64,000 nt of DNA from Paracoccus sp. JM45. GTDB lineage: Bacteria > Pseudomonadota > Alphaproteobacteria > Rhodobacterales > Rhodobacteraceae. This document shows, one piece after another, positions 9,741-18,374 of the stretch. The stretch spans positions 1 to 64,000 of the forward strand of contig NZ_QQVY01000008.1 in the NCBI RefSeq assembly GCF_003590715.1, in the 5' to 3' direction. The notes under the pieces are model-generated. The model was given only the letters and a program-made list of their open reading frames with translations, was not told the DNA's origin and did no database searches. The position numbers and the translations under genes were made by a program. Every line of letters begins with the position of its first letter. Positions within the stretch are counted from its first letter, which is position 1.

Positions 9741-9761
9741 GGCTTCCGACAATCCGACCTG

Positions 9762-9791
9762 AACCGCCCCCGATATTTTCGGGGGCGGTTT
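9762..9791 (+). terminator. Intrinsic terminator after etfBA
   Basis: A GC-rich stem of about 11-12 bp (from 9762, with the right arm ending at 9791) followed by T-rich sequence, 21 bp after the etfA stop. Its presence suggests that hbd at 9852 has its own promoter. Confidence 0.85.
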
Positions 9792-9851
9792 TGCATTGCA
9801 GCACCTTTCCCCCCGCCCTATCGTCACGTCCAAAGAATATGAGGGTGCAAA

Positions 9852-10727
9852 ATGGCAATTCAGTCGGTTGGCGTGATCGGTGCGGGTCAGATGGGCAACG
9901 GAATTGCCCATGTCTTTGCACTTGCGGGGTTCGACGTTCTGATCAACGACATCAATCAGGATGCGCTTGATAAGGCAGTCTCGCTGATTGATCGTAATCT
10001 GGAACGGCAGGTCAGCCGTGACAAGATCAGCGCCCGGATCAAATCCGATGCCATGGCCCATATTAAAACTACGCTGAAACTGTCCGAATTGGGCCAATGT
10101 GATCTGGTAATCGAGGCTGCGACCGAACGCGAAACGGTCAAACAGGCAATTTTCGAAGATCTTGTTCCGCATCTGAAGCCTGAAACGATCCTGACCTCGA
10201 ACACCTCCTCCATCTCGATCACGCGTTTGGCCAGCCGCACCGACCGGCCAGAAAAATTCATGGGTTTCCACTTTATGAACCCCGTTCCCGTGATGCAGCT
10301 GGTCGAGCTGATCCGCGGAATTGCGACGGATGAACCAACCTATACCGCCTTGCACGAGGTGGTTGAAAAACTGGGCAAGACCTCTGCCACGGCAGAAGAT
10401 TTCCCCGCCTTTATCGTCAATCGCATTCTGATGCCGATGATCAACGAAGCTGTTTATACGCTGTATGAAGGCGTCGGATCGGTCAGTTCGATCGACAGCG
10501 CGATGAAGCTGGGGACCAATCATCCCATGGGACCGCTGGAACTGGCGGATTTCATCGGTCTGGATACCTGTCTTGCGATCATGAATGTCCTGCATGACGG
10601 TCTGGCAGATACGAAATACCGCCCCTGCCCGCTGCTAACCAAATACGTCGAGGCTGGTTGGCTGGGCCGCAAAACCGGTCGCGGCTTTTACGACTATCGC
10701 GGCGAAACGCCGGTTCCGACCCGCTAA
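9852..10727 (+). CDS. hbd: 3-hydroxybutyryl-CoA dehydrogenase
   Basis: A 291-residue NAD(P)-dependent enzyme interconverting acetoacetyl-CoA and 3-hydroxybutyryl-CoA. It has the Rossmann motif GAGQMGNGIAH at the N-terminus and the signature HFMNPVPVMQLVELIRG with the catalytic His, followed by the C-terminal helical domain (DFPAFIVNRILMPMINEA). Single-domain length separates it from FadB-type fusions. The location next to etfBA suggests acyl-CoA or butanoate metabolism. GAGGGTG lies before the ATG. Confidence 0.95.
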   Translation: MAIQSVGVIGAGQMGNGIAHVFALAGFDVLINDINQDALDKAVSLIDRNLERQVSRDKISARIKSDAMAHIKTTLKLSELGQCDLVIEAATERETVKQAIFEDLVPHLKPETILTSNTSSISITRLASRTDRPEKFMGFHFMNPVPVMQLVELIRGIATDEPTYTALHEVVEKLGKTSATAEDFPAFIVNRILMPMINEAVYTLYEGVGSVSSIDSAMKLGTNHPMGPLELADFIGLDTCLAIMNVLHDGLADTKYRPCPLLTKYVEAGWLGRKTGRGFYDYRGETPVPTR

Positions 10728-10743
10728 GGCCCGAAGTCAGGCG

Positions 10744-10766
10744 GCGGGGCCGTTCACCGGCCCCGC
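10744..10766 (+). terminator. Intrinsic terminator after hbd
   Basis: A perfect 9-bp GC stem (10744-10752 with 10758-10766) with a 5-nt loop, between the convergent hbd and DUF2852 genes; only short T-tracts flank it. Confidence 0.65.
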
Positions 10767-10774
10767 TTGTCGCA

Positions 10775-11185
10775 TTACGCTGCGTCTTTGGGTGCGCGGC
10801 TTTCCATGAACTGATCGAATTCGGCTTTATCCTTGGCTTCGCGCAGCTTCTGCAGGAAGCCGATGAATTCGTTATGTTCATCCTCAAGGCGCTTGAGCGT
10901 CTGTTCGCGGTAAGCGTCGAAAGCATGGTTGCCCGTGCTGGGCGCGGCATAGGTGGCGCGGGCCGTATAGCTGCGCTTGTTACATCCGAACATACGTTTG
11001 CTCCAAATCATATAGGTTAATAGGGCCAGACCAACCGGCCAGAAGGCGATGAAGCCAAGGATCATCGCAGCGATCCAAGCGGGTCGCCCCTTGCTGTCCA
11101 GCCAGTCACGACCGCGCGCTAGAAAATCGCTGAAACGCGTCTTGGCGGGATCGGCCGGATAGATTGCCTGAGTGGCGGTGTTCAT
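10775..11185 (-). CDS. DUF2852 membrane protein
   Basis: A 136-residue protein with one strong transmembrane segment (about residues 36-58, WIAAMILGFIAFWPVGLALL) followed by a cytoplasmic, charged, probably coiled-coil C-terminus (AYREQTLKRLEDEHNEFIGF). It matches the alphaproteobacterial DUF2852 family, whose role is unknown. It stands alone between hbd and the tetR end of the PTS operon. Confidence 0.8.
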   Translation of the reverse strand: MNTATQAIYPADPAKTRFSDFLARGRDWLDSKGRPAWIAAMILGFIAFWPVGLALLTYMIWSKRMFGCNKRSYTARATYAAPSTGNHAFDAYREQTLKRLEDEHNEFIGFLQKLREAKDKAEFDQFMESRAPKDAA

Positions 11186-11271
11186 GTGGTGTTACTCCCA
11201 ATGTTAATGTTAATCACATTTACATAGATTGGCATGACAGGGCCATCCGTCAAGGGTTCAAGGATGAAATT

Positions 11272-11886
11272 TCAATCGGGGATCAGGCCAAGCCCGCGCA
11301 GATAGATGATCGCGCCACTTTCCAGCATCTCGGACGGGGCCACGGGACTGCGGCTGCCGGGCTTGCCACGGGAAAACAATTCGACCACGCCGTGACTTAG
11401 CGCCCAGATATGGTTGGCCACCATGCGCGACGGCGGGCGCTTGTCGACAGGCAGGCGGATTGCCAAAGCCTCGGCTGCCGAGATCAAGACACCTTGTGCG
11501 CGATCGGACGCTGCAGAAAGCTCGGCGTTACCTGCGACCGAGATTCCTGATTCAAACATTGCCATATAGAAACCGGGCCGCGCTGCAGCGAAATCAAGAT
11601 AGGCCTGGCCCGTGCGAAGGAAAGCCGTCAAAGGACGGGGACGGCCATCATCGAAGGCGGCCTTCAGCCTGTCGGCAAAATCGACGAACCCTTGGCGGGC
11701 AACCTCTTCCAGCAGGTCTTCACGTCCTTTGAAATGGCGATAGGGCGCGGCAGGGGACACACCTGCACGGCGCGCAGCCTCGGTCAGGGTGAAAGCTTGG
11801 GGGCCGTTTTCTTCAATCAGGGTGGCGGTCGCATCCACCAATGCCTGACGAAGATTGCCGTGATGATAGGATTTCCGGTCGGCCAC
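11272..11886 (-). CDS. TetR/AcrR family transcriptional regulator
   Basis: A 204-residue one-component repressor. The N-terminal helix-turn-helix is evident (FTLTEAARRAGVSPAAPYRHFKG, residues about 27-49), followed by a ligand-binding domain of the TetR_C-type (WHG domain-like). The start codon at 11886 overlaps the stop of ptsH, so it is translated as the last gene of the hprK-rapZ-EIIA-ptsH operon. Its ligand and targets are unknown. Confidence 0.88.
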   Translation of the reverse strand: MADRKSYHHGNLRQALVDATATLIEENGPQAFTLTEAARRAGVSPAAPYRHFKGREDLLEEVARQGFVDFADRLKAAFDDGRPRPLTAFLRTGQAYLDFAAARPGFYMAMFESGISVAGNAELSAASDRAQGVLISAAEALAIRLPVDKRPPSRMVANHIWALSHGVVELFSRGKPGSRSPVAPSEMLESGAIIYLRGLGLIPD

Positions 11887-12164
11887 TACATGCCTTCGCC
11901 GAAGAAATCCTTGACCAGGGCTTCAAGCGCGTCTGCCAGTTCCACAGCTTGCGGACCACTTGTGGTCACGCGGATTTCGCTGCCACGCGGGGCAGTCAGC
12001 ATCAGCAGACCCATAATGGAATCGCCGGACACGCCCTGCCCGTCCTTTTCCACATGCGCCTGTGCATCAAAGCGTTCGACCACATCGACGAATTTCGCAC
12101 TGGCCCGCGCATGCAGGCCTTTGACGTTAATGATTTCGAAGGTGCGCGTCACAGGTCCGGTCAT
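11886..12164 (-). CDS. ptsH: Phosphocarrier protein HPr
   Basis: A 92-residue phosphocarrier. The phosphorylated histidine is in GLHARASAK (about residue 17) and the regulatory serine in GDSIMGLLML, the target of HPr kinase/phosphorylase encoded upstream. No sugar permease accompanies it, so this is a regulatory (PTS-Ntr-like) system as in other alphaproteobacteria. Start and stop overlap the adjoining genes by 1 bp or so. Confidence 0.95.
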   Translation of the reverse strand: MTGPVTRTFEIINVKGLHARASAKFVDVVERFDAQAHVEKDGQGVSGDSIMGLLMLTAPRGSEIRVTTSGPQAVELADALEALVKDFFGEGM

Positions 12165-12583
12165 CAGGCATGGCTTCTTGTAATGATGCCAGCCTCGGGC
12201 GGGACATTGTATGAATTGATATATTTGCGGCCAGCTTCCTTGGCAAAGGACACCGCATCGACAACCGACAGCTTACGCGATTTTGCCAGTTTGACCAGCA
12301 TCGGCAAATTGGCACCGTAAAGGATCGTCCGGTCCTGCACCGCACAAGCGGGCAAAGACAGGTTCGAGGGTGATCCCCCGAACAGATCGGTCACCAGAAT
12401 GACGCCATCGCCGCGATCCACAGCATCGGCGGCGTTTTTGATTTCCGCAGTTTTGGCCGCGCGGTCATGATCGTCTTCGATCGCGACAGCAGCGATACCC
12501 ACCTGCGGGCCCACGACATGTTCAACCGCCGCGAGATATTCTCGCGCCAAGCCGCCATGTGCTACGATGACTATTCCGATCAA
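12164..12583 (-). CDS. PTS EIIA component, mannose/fructose family
   Basis: A 139-residue EIIA-Man-like protein. The active histidine is His9 in MIGIVIVAHGGLAREYL, and the fold signature DLFGGSPSNLS is conserved. No EIIB or EIIC domain is encoded nearby, as in the regulatory PTS of alphaproteobacteria, where it accepts phosphate from HPr. It overlaps ptsH; 31 bp separate it from rapZ. Confidence 0.93.
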   Translation of the reverse strand: MIGIVIVAHGGLAREYLAAVEHVVGPQVGIAAVAIEDDHDRAAKTAEIKNAADAVDRGDGVILVTDLFGGSPSNLSLPACAVQDRTILYGANLPMLVKLAKSRKLSVVDAVSFAKEAGRKYINSYNVPPEAGIITRSHA

Positions 12584-12614
12584 CGCGTCCTACCAAGTTC
12601 AAAAGCCCGCGTCA

Positions 12615-13580
12615 TCATGACGCCTGCCTCTGCGTCGGTTTTGCCTCGCCGTTAGGCGACGCGTCCCCGCCAGAGTGCAACGCCGCATTGCGACGCTCTA
12701 GTTCTCTATGTCTTATTGACACCGGCCAGCCAGCATTCGCAAGCGCCACGGCCATCTTTTCCACCAAAGTGACGGAACGGTGTTGCCCTCCGGTGCAGCC
12801 AAAGCCCACTGCCAGATGGGATTTACCCTCTTGCAGATGTGCGGGCAGCAGAAATTCAACCAGACCTTGGGTCCGGTCAAAGAATTCATCGAATCGCGGA
12901 TCGGCAGTGACATGGTCTTGAACACGAGTGTCGCGACCGTCGAAGGCGCGCAAACAGGGTTCCCAATGCGGGTTCGCCAGAAAGCGGCAATCGAACATCA
13001 CATCGACCCCACGCGGCACACCCCGTTTATAGCTGAAGGAATGCAGTGACACGCTCAGGCTTTTTTCAGGCTTCAGATCGAACCAGCGGGTCAGTTCCGC
13101 CTTCAGATCGTGGGGCGACAGTTCGGACGTATCAAGAAGCACATCGGCACGGGTCCGGATGGCCGCCAGCAGGTCGATTTCGGCCTGCACCCCTGCCATC
13201 GGTTCGCTATCCGGTGTCAGCGGATGGCGACGTCGTGTTTCATTATAACGGCGCACCAGCACATCGGCCTGACAGTCCAGAAACAACACCTCGGGGGAAT
13301 ATTGCGGCAGACGGGTCAGACGGTCGATGAGTTCGATCACGTTGCTTGATGAAAAATCCCGGTTGCGGACATCCAGCCCCAAGGCCAAAGGTTCCGGCCT
13401 CGCCGGACCGTCCAGCAAGCGCGGGATCAGCGACAACGGCAAGTTGTCGATCGCCTCGAATCCCAGATCCTCCAGCACGTTAATGGCGGTCGATCGCCCT
13501 GCCCCCGAGGGTCCGGTCACAAGCACCAGTCGCTGCACCCCTTCGGGCGGGTCTTCGGGGGTCGTGCTGTCGTCGGCCAT
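12615..13580 (-). CDS. rapZ: RNase adapter protein RapZ (YvcJ family)
   Basis: A 321-residue nucleotide-binding protein. The Walker A motif [10 protein letters not shown] is near residue 22 and the C-terminal domain shows the conserved [11 protein letters not shown] block. In enterobacteria RapZ senses glucosamine-6-phosphate and steers RNase E to GlmZ; in alphaproteobacteria it is linked to the PTS by gene order only. The ATG at 13580 follows AAGGAAG. It lies 30 bp after hprK. Confidence 0.95.
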   Translation of the reverse strand: MADDSTTPEDPPEGVQRLVLVTGPSGAGRSTAINVLEDLGFEAIDNLPLSLIPRLLDGPARPEPLALGLDVRNRDFSSSNVIELIDRLTRLPQYSPEVLFLDCQADVLVRRYNETRRRHPLTPDSEPMAGVQAEIDLLAAIRTRADVLLDTSELSPHDLKAELTRWFDLKPEKSLSVSLHSFSYKRGVPRGVDVMFDCRFLANPHWEPCLRAFDGRDTRVQDHVTADPRFDEFFDRTQGLVEFLLPAHLQEGKSHLAVGFGCTGGQHRSVTLVEKMAVALANAGWPVSIRHRELERRNAALHSGGDASPNGEAKPTQRQAS

Positions 13581-13610
13581 CCGTCTTCCTTTATGCGTCA
13601 GGCGGGGCAG

Positions 13611-14024
13611 CTATGCCAAGCGATGTCCCAGCATCAACTGCCGCAACGCAGCATAAAGATGCGACCGATACGGCCCCGATACAAGGGGAACCCTGATCCC
13701 CAGCCATTCCTGATGGCGCAACTGTGGCAAACGATCCTCTTCCATATGTCCCAGATCGCAAGCCTGCGTCACGGGAACAGGGGCGGAAGGGGTGGCCTGC
13801 AAGATGCCGACACCGCGCGCCTCGATCTTGCCCAGCAGCGGATGTGGCGCTTGCGCAATCAATCGCCCTGCTGACAGACGCAGATCGGTGCGGTCATCAG
13901 CCACCAACAACGCACCCACTGCCATCAGCTGCAGCGCCACGGAAGATTTGCCAGATCCCGACGGGCCAAGAATGACCAGCCCTTTGCCGTTGATTGCCAC
14001 AGTCGTTGCGTGAATCTGGATCAT
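13611..14024 (-). CDS. hprK: HPr kinase/phosphorylase, short alphaproteobacterial form
   Basis: A 137-residue kinase that phosphorylates and dephosphorylates the regulatory serine of HPr. Walker A is GPSGSGKSS and the acidic DDRTDL follows, then the conserved GKIEARGVGIL. It lacks the N-terminal domain of the firmicute enzyme (about 310 residues), which is normal for alphaproteobacteria. The start at 14024 (MIQIHATTVAI) is preceded by AGGG; an in-frame GTG at 14057 lacks a site. First gene of the leftward operon; pckA diverges 202 bp away. Confidence 0.92.
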   Translation of the reverse strand: MIQIHATTVAINGKGLVILGPSGSGKSSVALQLMAVGALLVADDRTDLRLSAGRLIAQAPHPLLGKIEARGVGILQATPSAPVPVTQACDLGHMEEDRLPQLRHQEWLGIRVPLVSGPYRSHLYAALRQLMLGHRLA

Positions 14025-14120
14025 GCGAATCACCCTGCCTTCGGTTTTCGGGTTCACAAGCCTGATGGTCCGCCCGAAACTGTCGCAAGACTAGTCTGTT
14101 GGCGATAACATTCAAAGTTT

Positions 14121-14137
14121 GCGCTAACTGTTAGCGC
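14121..14137. promoter_or_regulatory. Palindromic operator candidate between hprK and pckA
   Basis: The inverted repeat GCGCTAA-ctg-TTAGCGC (7-bp arms, 3-bp spacer) lies 90 bp upstream of pckA and about 97 bp upstream of hprK. Its form suits a dimeric regulator such as a LacI/GalR or GntR protein. No regulator gene adjoins it, so the protein that binds is unknown. Confidence 0.45.
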
Positions 14138-14226
14138 TGGCTTCTTTCGCAATAAAAAGCCCGTGCTATAGCCGATTCATCCGCATCACACAGCATTGCG
14201 GACAGCTTACAAAGCAGGAGCTTCAA

Positions 14227-15822
14227 ATGACGACGCGCGTGAACCCCGATTGCCGGCTAGAGGATCAAGGCATTAACGGGCTGGGACAGGTCTATTACAA
14301 CCTGCCAGAGCCTGCCTTGATGACCGAAGCAGTCGCACGCGGCGAAGGCAAATTGGGGCTGGGCGGCGCGTTCCTTGTTTCGACCGGTGCGCATACGGGC
14401 CGATCGCCCAAGGATAAATTTGTCGTCCGCACGCCCTCGGTCGAAGACACGATCTGGTGGGAAAACAACGCGCCCATGTCGCCCGAGGCGTTCGATCTGC
14501 TGCATGCGGATATGCTGGAACATATGAAGGGCCGTGATTACTTTGTGCAGGACCTGTTTGGCGGCGCCGATCCGGCTGAACGTCTGGATGTGCGTGTCGT
14601 CACCGAACTGGCATGGCACGGCTTGTTCATCCGCCACCTTCTGCGCCGCCCCGAAGCCGAAGAGCTGGCAGGTTTCGCCCCGGAATTCACCATCATCAAT
14701 TGCCCGTCTTTCAAGGCGGATCCCGCGCGCCATGGCTGCCGCTCCGAAACCGTCATCACGCTGAACTTCGACAAGAAGCTGATTCTGATTGCGAACACCG
14801 CTTATGCCGGTGAAAACAAGAAATCGGTCTTCTCGCTGCTGAACTATATCCTGCCGTCCAAAGGCATCATGCCGATGCATTGCAGCGCAAACCATGCGCC
14901 GGACAATCCTGATGACAGCGCGATTTTCTTCGGCCTGTCGGGCACGGGCAAGACCACGCTGTCGGCTGACCCGTCGCGTGTGCTGATCGGCGATGACGAA
15001 CACGGCTGGTCCGATGATGGTATCTTCAACTTTGAAGGTGGCTGCTATGCCAAGACCATCAATCTGTCCCCCAAGGCCGAGCCTGAAATCTATGGCACCA
15101 CGACGCGCTTTGGCACCGTGATCGAAAACATGGTCTACGATCAGGACACGCTGGAACTGGATTTCGAGGATAACTCGATCACCGACAATATGCGCTGCGC
15201 CTATCCGCTGGAGGCGATTTCGAACGCATCACCGACCAGCCTTGGCGGTCACCCGAAAAACGTGATCATGCTGACCTGCGATGCCTATGGGGTGCTGCCC
15301 CCGATCGCGCGACTGACACCAGCACAGGCGATGTATCACTTCCTGTCGGGCTTCACTGCCAAGACGCCGGGGACCGAGGTCGGGGTGGTGGAACCGATCC
15401 CGACATTCTCGACCTGTTTCGGCGCGCCCTTCATGCCCCGCCGCCCCGAGGTCTATGGCAAGCTGTTGCAGGAAAAGATTGCCCAGCACGGCGCGTCCTG
15501 CTGGCTGGTGAACACCGGCTGGACCGGTGGTGCGTTCGGAACGGGTTCACGCATGCCGATTGCGGCCACCCGCAACCTGCTGGCCGCAGCATTGGACGGT
15601 AGCCTGAACGAGGTCGAATTCCGCAAAGATCCGAACTTCGGCTTCGAGGTTCCGGTCAGTGTGCCCAATGTCAGCGACATCCTGCTGGACCCGCGTCGCA
15701 CATGGGATGACCCGATGGCCTACGACGTGCAGGCCGCAAAGCTGGTGCAGATGTTCTGTGACAATTTCGCGCAATATCTGGATGCCATCGACGATGAAGT
15801 TCGCAGCGCGGCTATCGGCTGA
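14227..15822 (+). CDS. pckA: Phosphoenolpyruvate carboxykinase (ATP)
   Basis: A 531-residue enzyme converting oxaloacetate and ATP to PEP, CO2 and ADP, the entry step of gluconeogenesis. Visible motifs are [13 protein letters not shown] (substrate), the kinase-1a P-loop [13 protein letters not shown] and kinase-2 [27 protein letters not shown] precedes the ATG. It diverges from the PTS regulatory operon, a conserved alphaproteobacterial arrangement, but without chvI/chvG between them. Confidence 0.98.
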   Translation: MTTRVNPDCRLEDQGINGLGQVYYNLPEPALMTEAVARGEGKLGLGGAFLVSTGAHTGRSPKDKFVVRTPSVEDTIWWENNAPMSPEAFDLLHADMLEHMKGRDYFVQDLFGGADPAERLDVRVVTELAWHGLFIRHLLRRPEAEELAGFAPEFTIINCPSFKADPARHGCRSETVITLNFDKKLILIANTAYAGENKKSVFSLLNYILPSKGIMPMHCSANHAPDNPDDSAIFFGLSGTGKTTLSADPSRVLIGDDEHGWSDDGIFNFEGGCYAKTINLSPKAEPEIYGTTTRFGTVIENMVYDQDTLELDFEDNSITDNMRCAYPLEAISNASPTSLGGHPKNVIMLTCDAYGVLPPIARLTPAQAMYHFLSGFTAKTPGTEVGVVEPIPTFSTCFGAPFMPRRPEVYGKLLQEKIAQHGASCWLVNTGWTGGAFGTGSRMPIAATRNLLAAALDGSLNEVEFRKDPNFGFEVPVSVPNVSDILLDPRRTWDDPMAYDVQAAKLVQMFCDNFAQYLDAIDDEVRSAAIG

Positions 15823-15827
15823 CGCAG

Positions 15828-15849
15828 GGGCCGCCGCAGCCGGCGGCCC
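15828..15849 (+). terminator. Hairpin after pckA
   Basis: A 9-bp GC-only stem (15828-15836 with 15841-15849) with a 4-nt loop begins 5 bp after the pckA stop. A T-run is missing; a second hairpin downstream may complete termination. Confidence 0.55.
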
Positions 15850-15881
15850 ATATCATCCTGCTATGGCTAGACAAATAAGAG

Positions 15882-15916
15882 TGCCCCGGAACGGCATGAT
15901 CAAGCGTTCCGGGGCA
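15882..15916. terminator. Bidirectional terminator between pckA and argF
   Basis: A perfect 12-bp stem (15882-15893 with 15905-15916) with an 11-nt loop. It lies 22 bp beyond the argF stop; on the minus strand it is followed by a T-rich run. Confidence 0.75.
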
Positions 15917-15937
15917 TCTTACATATAATGTCGCGGA

Positions 15938-16864
15938 CTAGAGTCCGAGGCAATGGCGCATAACGGCTTTTTGCGCGTGAAGCCTGTTTTCCGCTTCGTC
16001 AAAAATGACCGAATGCGGACCGTCCATCACTTCGCTTGTCGCCTCATCATCGCGGTGTGCGGGCAAACAATGCATAAACAGCGCTTCAGGCTTGGCTTTT
16101 GCCATTAAGGCCGTATTGACCTGATAACCGCGCAATTGATTGTGACGACGCTCTTTTGCGGATTGGGGATCATGCATGCTGACCCATGTGTCCGTGACAA
16201 CCAGATCGGCACCTATAACGGCTTTATGCGGGTCGCGCTCGATCGTTACCGGATAACCTTTGGCGGCTGCGTAATCCAGCCATTCGCGTTCGGGGTCCAG
16301 CGGGGGCGGGCCGGTGAAGGTCAGGTCAAAGCCGAACTGGCCAGCTGCCTGCGCGAAACTTGCAAAGACGTTATTGCCATCGCCCGACCAGACCACCTTT
16401 TTGCCCGCAATCGGACCGCGGTGTTCCTCGAAGGTCATGATATCGGCCATGATCTGGCAAGGGTGGGTACGATTGGTCAGGCCGTTGATCACCGGAACGG
16501 TGGCATGTTCGGCCATTTCCAGCAGGGTTGCTTCCTCGAACGTGCGGATCATGATCAGATCGACATAGCGCGAAAGGACCCGCGCCGTATCGGCAATGGT
16601 TTCGCCGTGACCCAGCTGCATTTCCGATCCCGACAGGATCATCGTCTGCCCGCCCATCTGGCGCACACCCACATCGAAACTGACGCGCGTGCGGGTCGAG
16701 GGCTTTTCGAAAATCAGCGCGACCATATGGCCTGCCAGCGGCGTTTCGTCGTCCGGCGTTCCCTTGGGCTGGCCTTTACGGGCCGTTTTCATCGCTTTGG
16801 CATTGTCGATGATGGACCGCAGGTCCTCGGGGCTGGTCGTGTGGATATCAAGGAAATGGGTCAT
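15938..16864 (-). CDS. argF: Ornithine carbamoyltransferase
   Basis: A 308-residue enzyme making citrulline from ornithine and carbamoyl phosphate in arginine synthesis. The carbamoyl-phosphate site STRTRVSFD, the HPCQIMAD block and the catalytic [11 protein letters not shown] are present. The start at 16864 ([10 protein letters not shown]) matches family N-termini; an in-frame TTG nine codons earlier is not favoured. It lies 166 bp after argD on the same strand. The gap contains small GC hairpins (for instance around 16919-16935) but no gene. Confidence 0.96.
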   Translation of the reverse strand: MTHFLDIHTTSPEDLRSIIDNAKAMKTARKGQPKGTPDDETPLAGHMVALIFEKPSTRTRVSFDVGVRQMGGQTMILSGSEMQLGHGETIADTARVLSRYVDLIMIRTFEEATLLEMAEHATVPVINGLTNRTHPCQIMADIMTFEEHRGPIAGKKVVWSGDGNNVFASFAQAAGQFGFDLTFTGPPPLDPEREWLDYAAAKGYPVTIERDPHKAVIGADLVVTDTWVSMHDPQSAKERRHNQLRGYQVNTALMAKAKPEALFMHCLPAHRDDEATSEVMDGPHSVIFDEAENRLHAQKAVMRHCLGL

Positions 16865-17030
16865 CTGTCTGTCTTTCGGCGATTTTCGCAAGCAAGCCCG
16901 CTTGAGAGGGCGGGGTCAAGGGGGCGTTGCCCCCACCGCGCATTCACGCGGCCCCTTGGAATGTTTTCACACCAATGATGCCCTCATCGAAGGCGTTTTC
17001 GCGATTTACCGGCCAGACACAGCGACATCC

Positions 17031-18203
17031 TTAGGCCGCCAGATCGCTGGCGGCCTGATCCAGACGGTCCACCGCCTCGGCAATATCCGCATCCGAGATA
17101 TTTAGCGGCGGCAACAGGCGCAGGGTGTTGTCGGCGGCAGGTACCGTCAGGATGTGCCGGTCATAACCTGCCCTGACCAGATCGACCGGAGCCACCTTGC
17201 ACTTCAGGCCCAACATCAAGCCCTGACCGCGCACGCCCTTGAAGACATCGGGATGGGCCGCAATCAGCCCTTCCAGCTTTTGCCGGAACAAACCGCCCTT
17301 GCGGTTCACCTCGGCCAGAAACTCCGGCTCGGCCACGATCTCCATCACACGGGATCCGACAGCGCAGGCCAACGGGTTGCCGCCATAGGTCGAACCATGC
17401 GTCCCCGCCACCATTGCAGCCGCCGCTTTTTCCGACGCCAACACCGCCCCCAAGGGGAAGCCGCCGCCGATGCCCTTGGCGATCATCATCACATCCGGCG
17501 TCACGCCGGAATATTCATGGGCGAACAAACGTCCGGTCCGGCCAACACCACATTGAACCTCGTCCAGTACCAGCAGCGCGCCTGTTTCATCGCATAGCTG
17601 GCGAATGGCGCGCAGATCCTCATCCGCGATGGGACGAATGCCGCCTTCGCCCTGCACGGGTTCCAGCATCACAGCAGCAGTCCGGTCCGACATCACGGCC
17701 TTCAGTGCCTCCAGATCACCCCACGGCAGGGTCCGGAAACCGGGCATCAGCGGACCAAAACCCTTAACCATTTTTTCGGCGCCCGATGCGGCGATGGCAC
17801 CAGTGGAACGGCCATGGAAGGCACCTTCAAAGGTCAGAACCTCGATCCGGTCGGGGTCACCGGCGTGATCCCAGTATTTGCGAATCATCTTGATCGCCAG
17901 TTCCGCAGCCTCGGTGCCGGAATTGGTAAAGAAGACCGTATCGGCAAAAGTTGCTTCGACCAGTTGCGAGGCCAGTTTTTCCTGCTGGGCGATCTGGTAC
18001 AGGTTCGACACATGCCAGATCTTACCGGCCTGTTCGGTCAAAGCGGCCACCAGCTCGGGGTTTGCGTGGCCCAGAACATTGACTGCGATGCCCGCGCCCA
18101 GATCCAGATATCGGGTCCCGTCAGCGGTAATCGCCCAAGAGCCTTCGCCCCGTTCGAAAGACAAAGGGGCACGGTTATAGGTCGGCAAGACATGCGAAAT
18201 CAT
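17031..18203 (-). CDS. argD: Acetylornithine aminotransferase
   Basis: A 390-residue class III PLP aminotransferase for N-acetylornithine. The motifs NSGTEAAELAIKMIRKYW, FHGRSTGA, VLDEVQCGVGRTG and the PLP lysine in MMIAKGIGGGFPLGA are clear. GGAG lies before the ATG at 18203. It is the first gene of an argD-argF pair; an Arg-rich short ORF and a pyrimidine-rich stretch lie directly upstream (18204-18320), suggesting feedback at the RNA level. Confidence 0.96.
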   Translation of the reverse strand: MISHVLPTYNRAPLSFERGEGSWAITADGTRYLDLGAGIAVNVLGHANPELVAALTEQAGKIWHVSNLYQIAQQEKLASQLVEATFADTVFFTNSGTEAAELAIKMIRKYWDHAGDPDRIEVLTFEGAFHGRSTGAIAASGAEKMVKGFGPLMPGFRTLPWGDLEALKAVMSDRTAAVMLEPVQGEGGIRPIADEDLRAIRQLCDETGALLVLDEVQCGVGRTGRLFAHEYSGVTPDVMMIAKGIGGGFPLGAVLASEKAAAAMVAGTHGSTYGGNPLACAVGSRVMEIVAEPEFLAEVNRKGGLFRQKLEGLIAAHPDVFKGVRGQGLMLGLKCKVAPVDLVRAGYDRHILTVPAADNTLRLLPPLNISDADIAEAVDRLDQAASDLAA

Positions 18204-18284
18204 GGGAATGCTCCGGCAACGGGATCAAAAGAAGCGGGAAGAAGAAGACAAACGGGGGGCGGGACGCGGCCCGCGGGGGCTGCG

Positions 18285-18320
18285 TCAGCGTCGGTTGATG
18301 CGGGCACGTCGTTTGCTCAT
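18285..18320 (-). CDS. Candidate arginine leader peptide upstream of argD
   Basis: An 11-codon ORF, MSKRRARINRR, ends 81 bp before argD. Five of 11 residues are arginine, using CGA, CGT and CGC codons. GC-rich sequence able to fold follows (gcagccc with gggccgc, about 18267-18284, and gcggg with cccgc), then a pyrimidine-rich U-containing run (about 18230-18252). This is the layout of a ribosome-mediated attenuator. No Shine-Dalgarno site is seen, so it would need leaderless or weak initiation; an in-frame TTG 12 codons upstream gives a longer Arg-rich alternative. Chance in GC-rich DNA is possible. Confidence 0.35.
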   Translation of the reverse strand: MSKRRARINRR

Positions 18321-18374
18321 GCCGGCAAAGATGCGCAGGATGCATCTTCGACGCAAGCGCTATTTGCGCATTTA

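Noticed and set aside
12467-12655. Rightward short ORF across EIIA and rapZ
   Set aside because: Antisense to overlapping operon genes with no ribosome site.
16865-17030. Possible attenuator between argD and argF
   Set aside because: Short GC hairpins are present but there is no Arg-rich ORF or U-run; the gap looks like a simple intergenic spacer.
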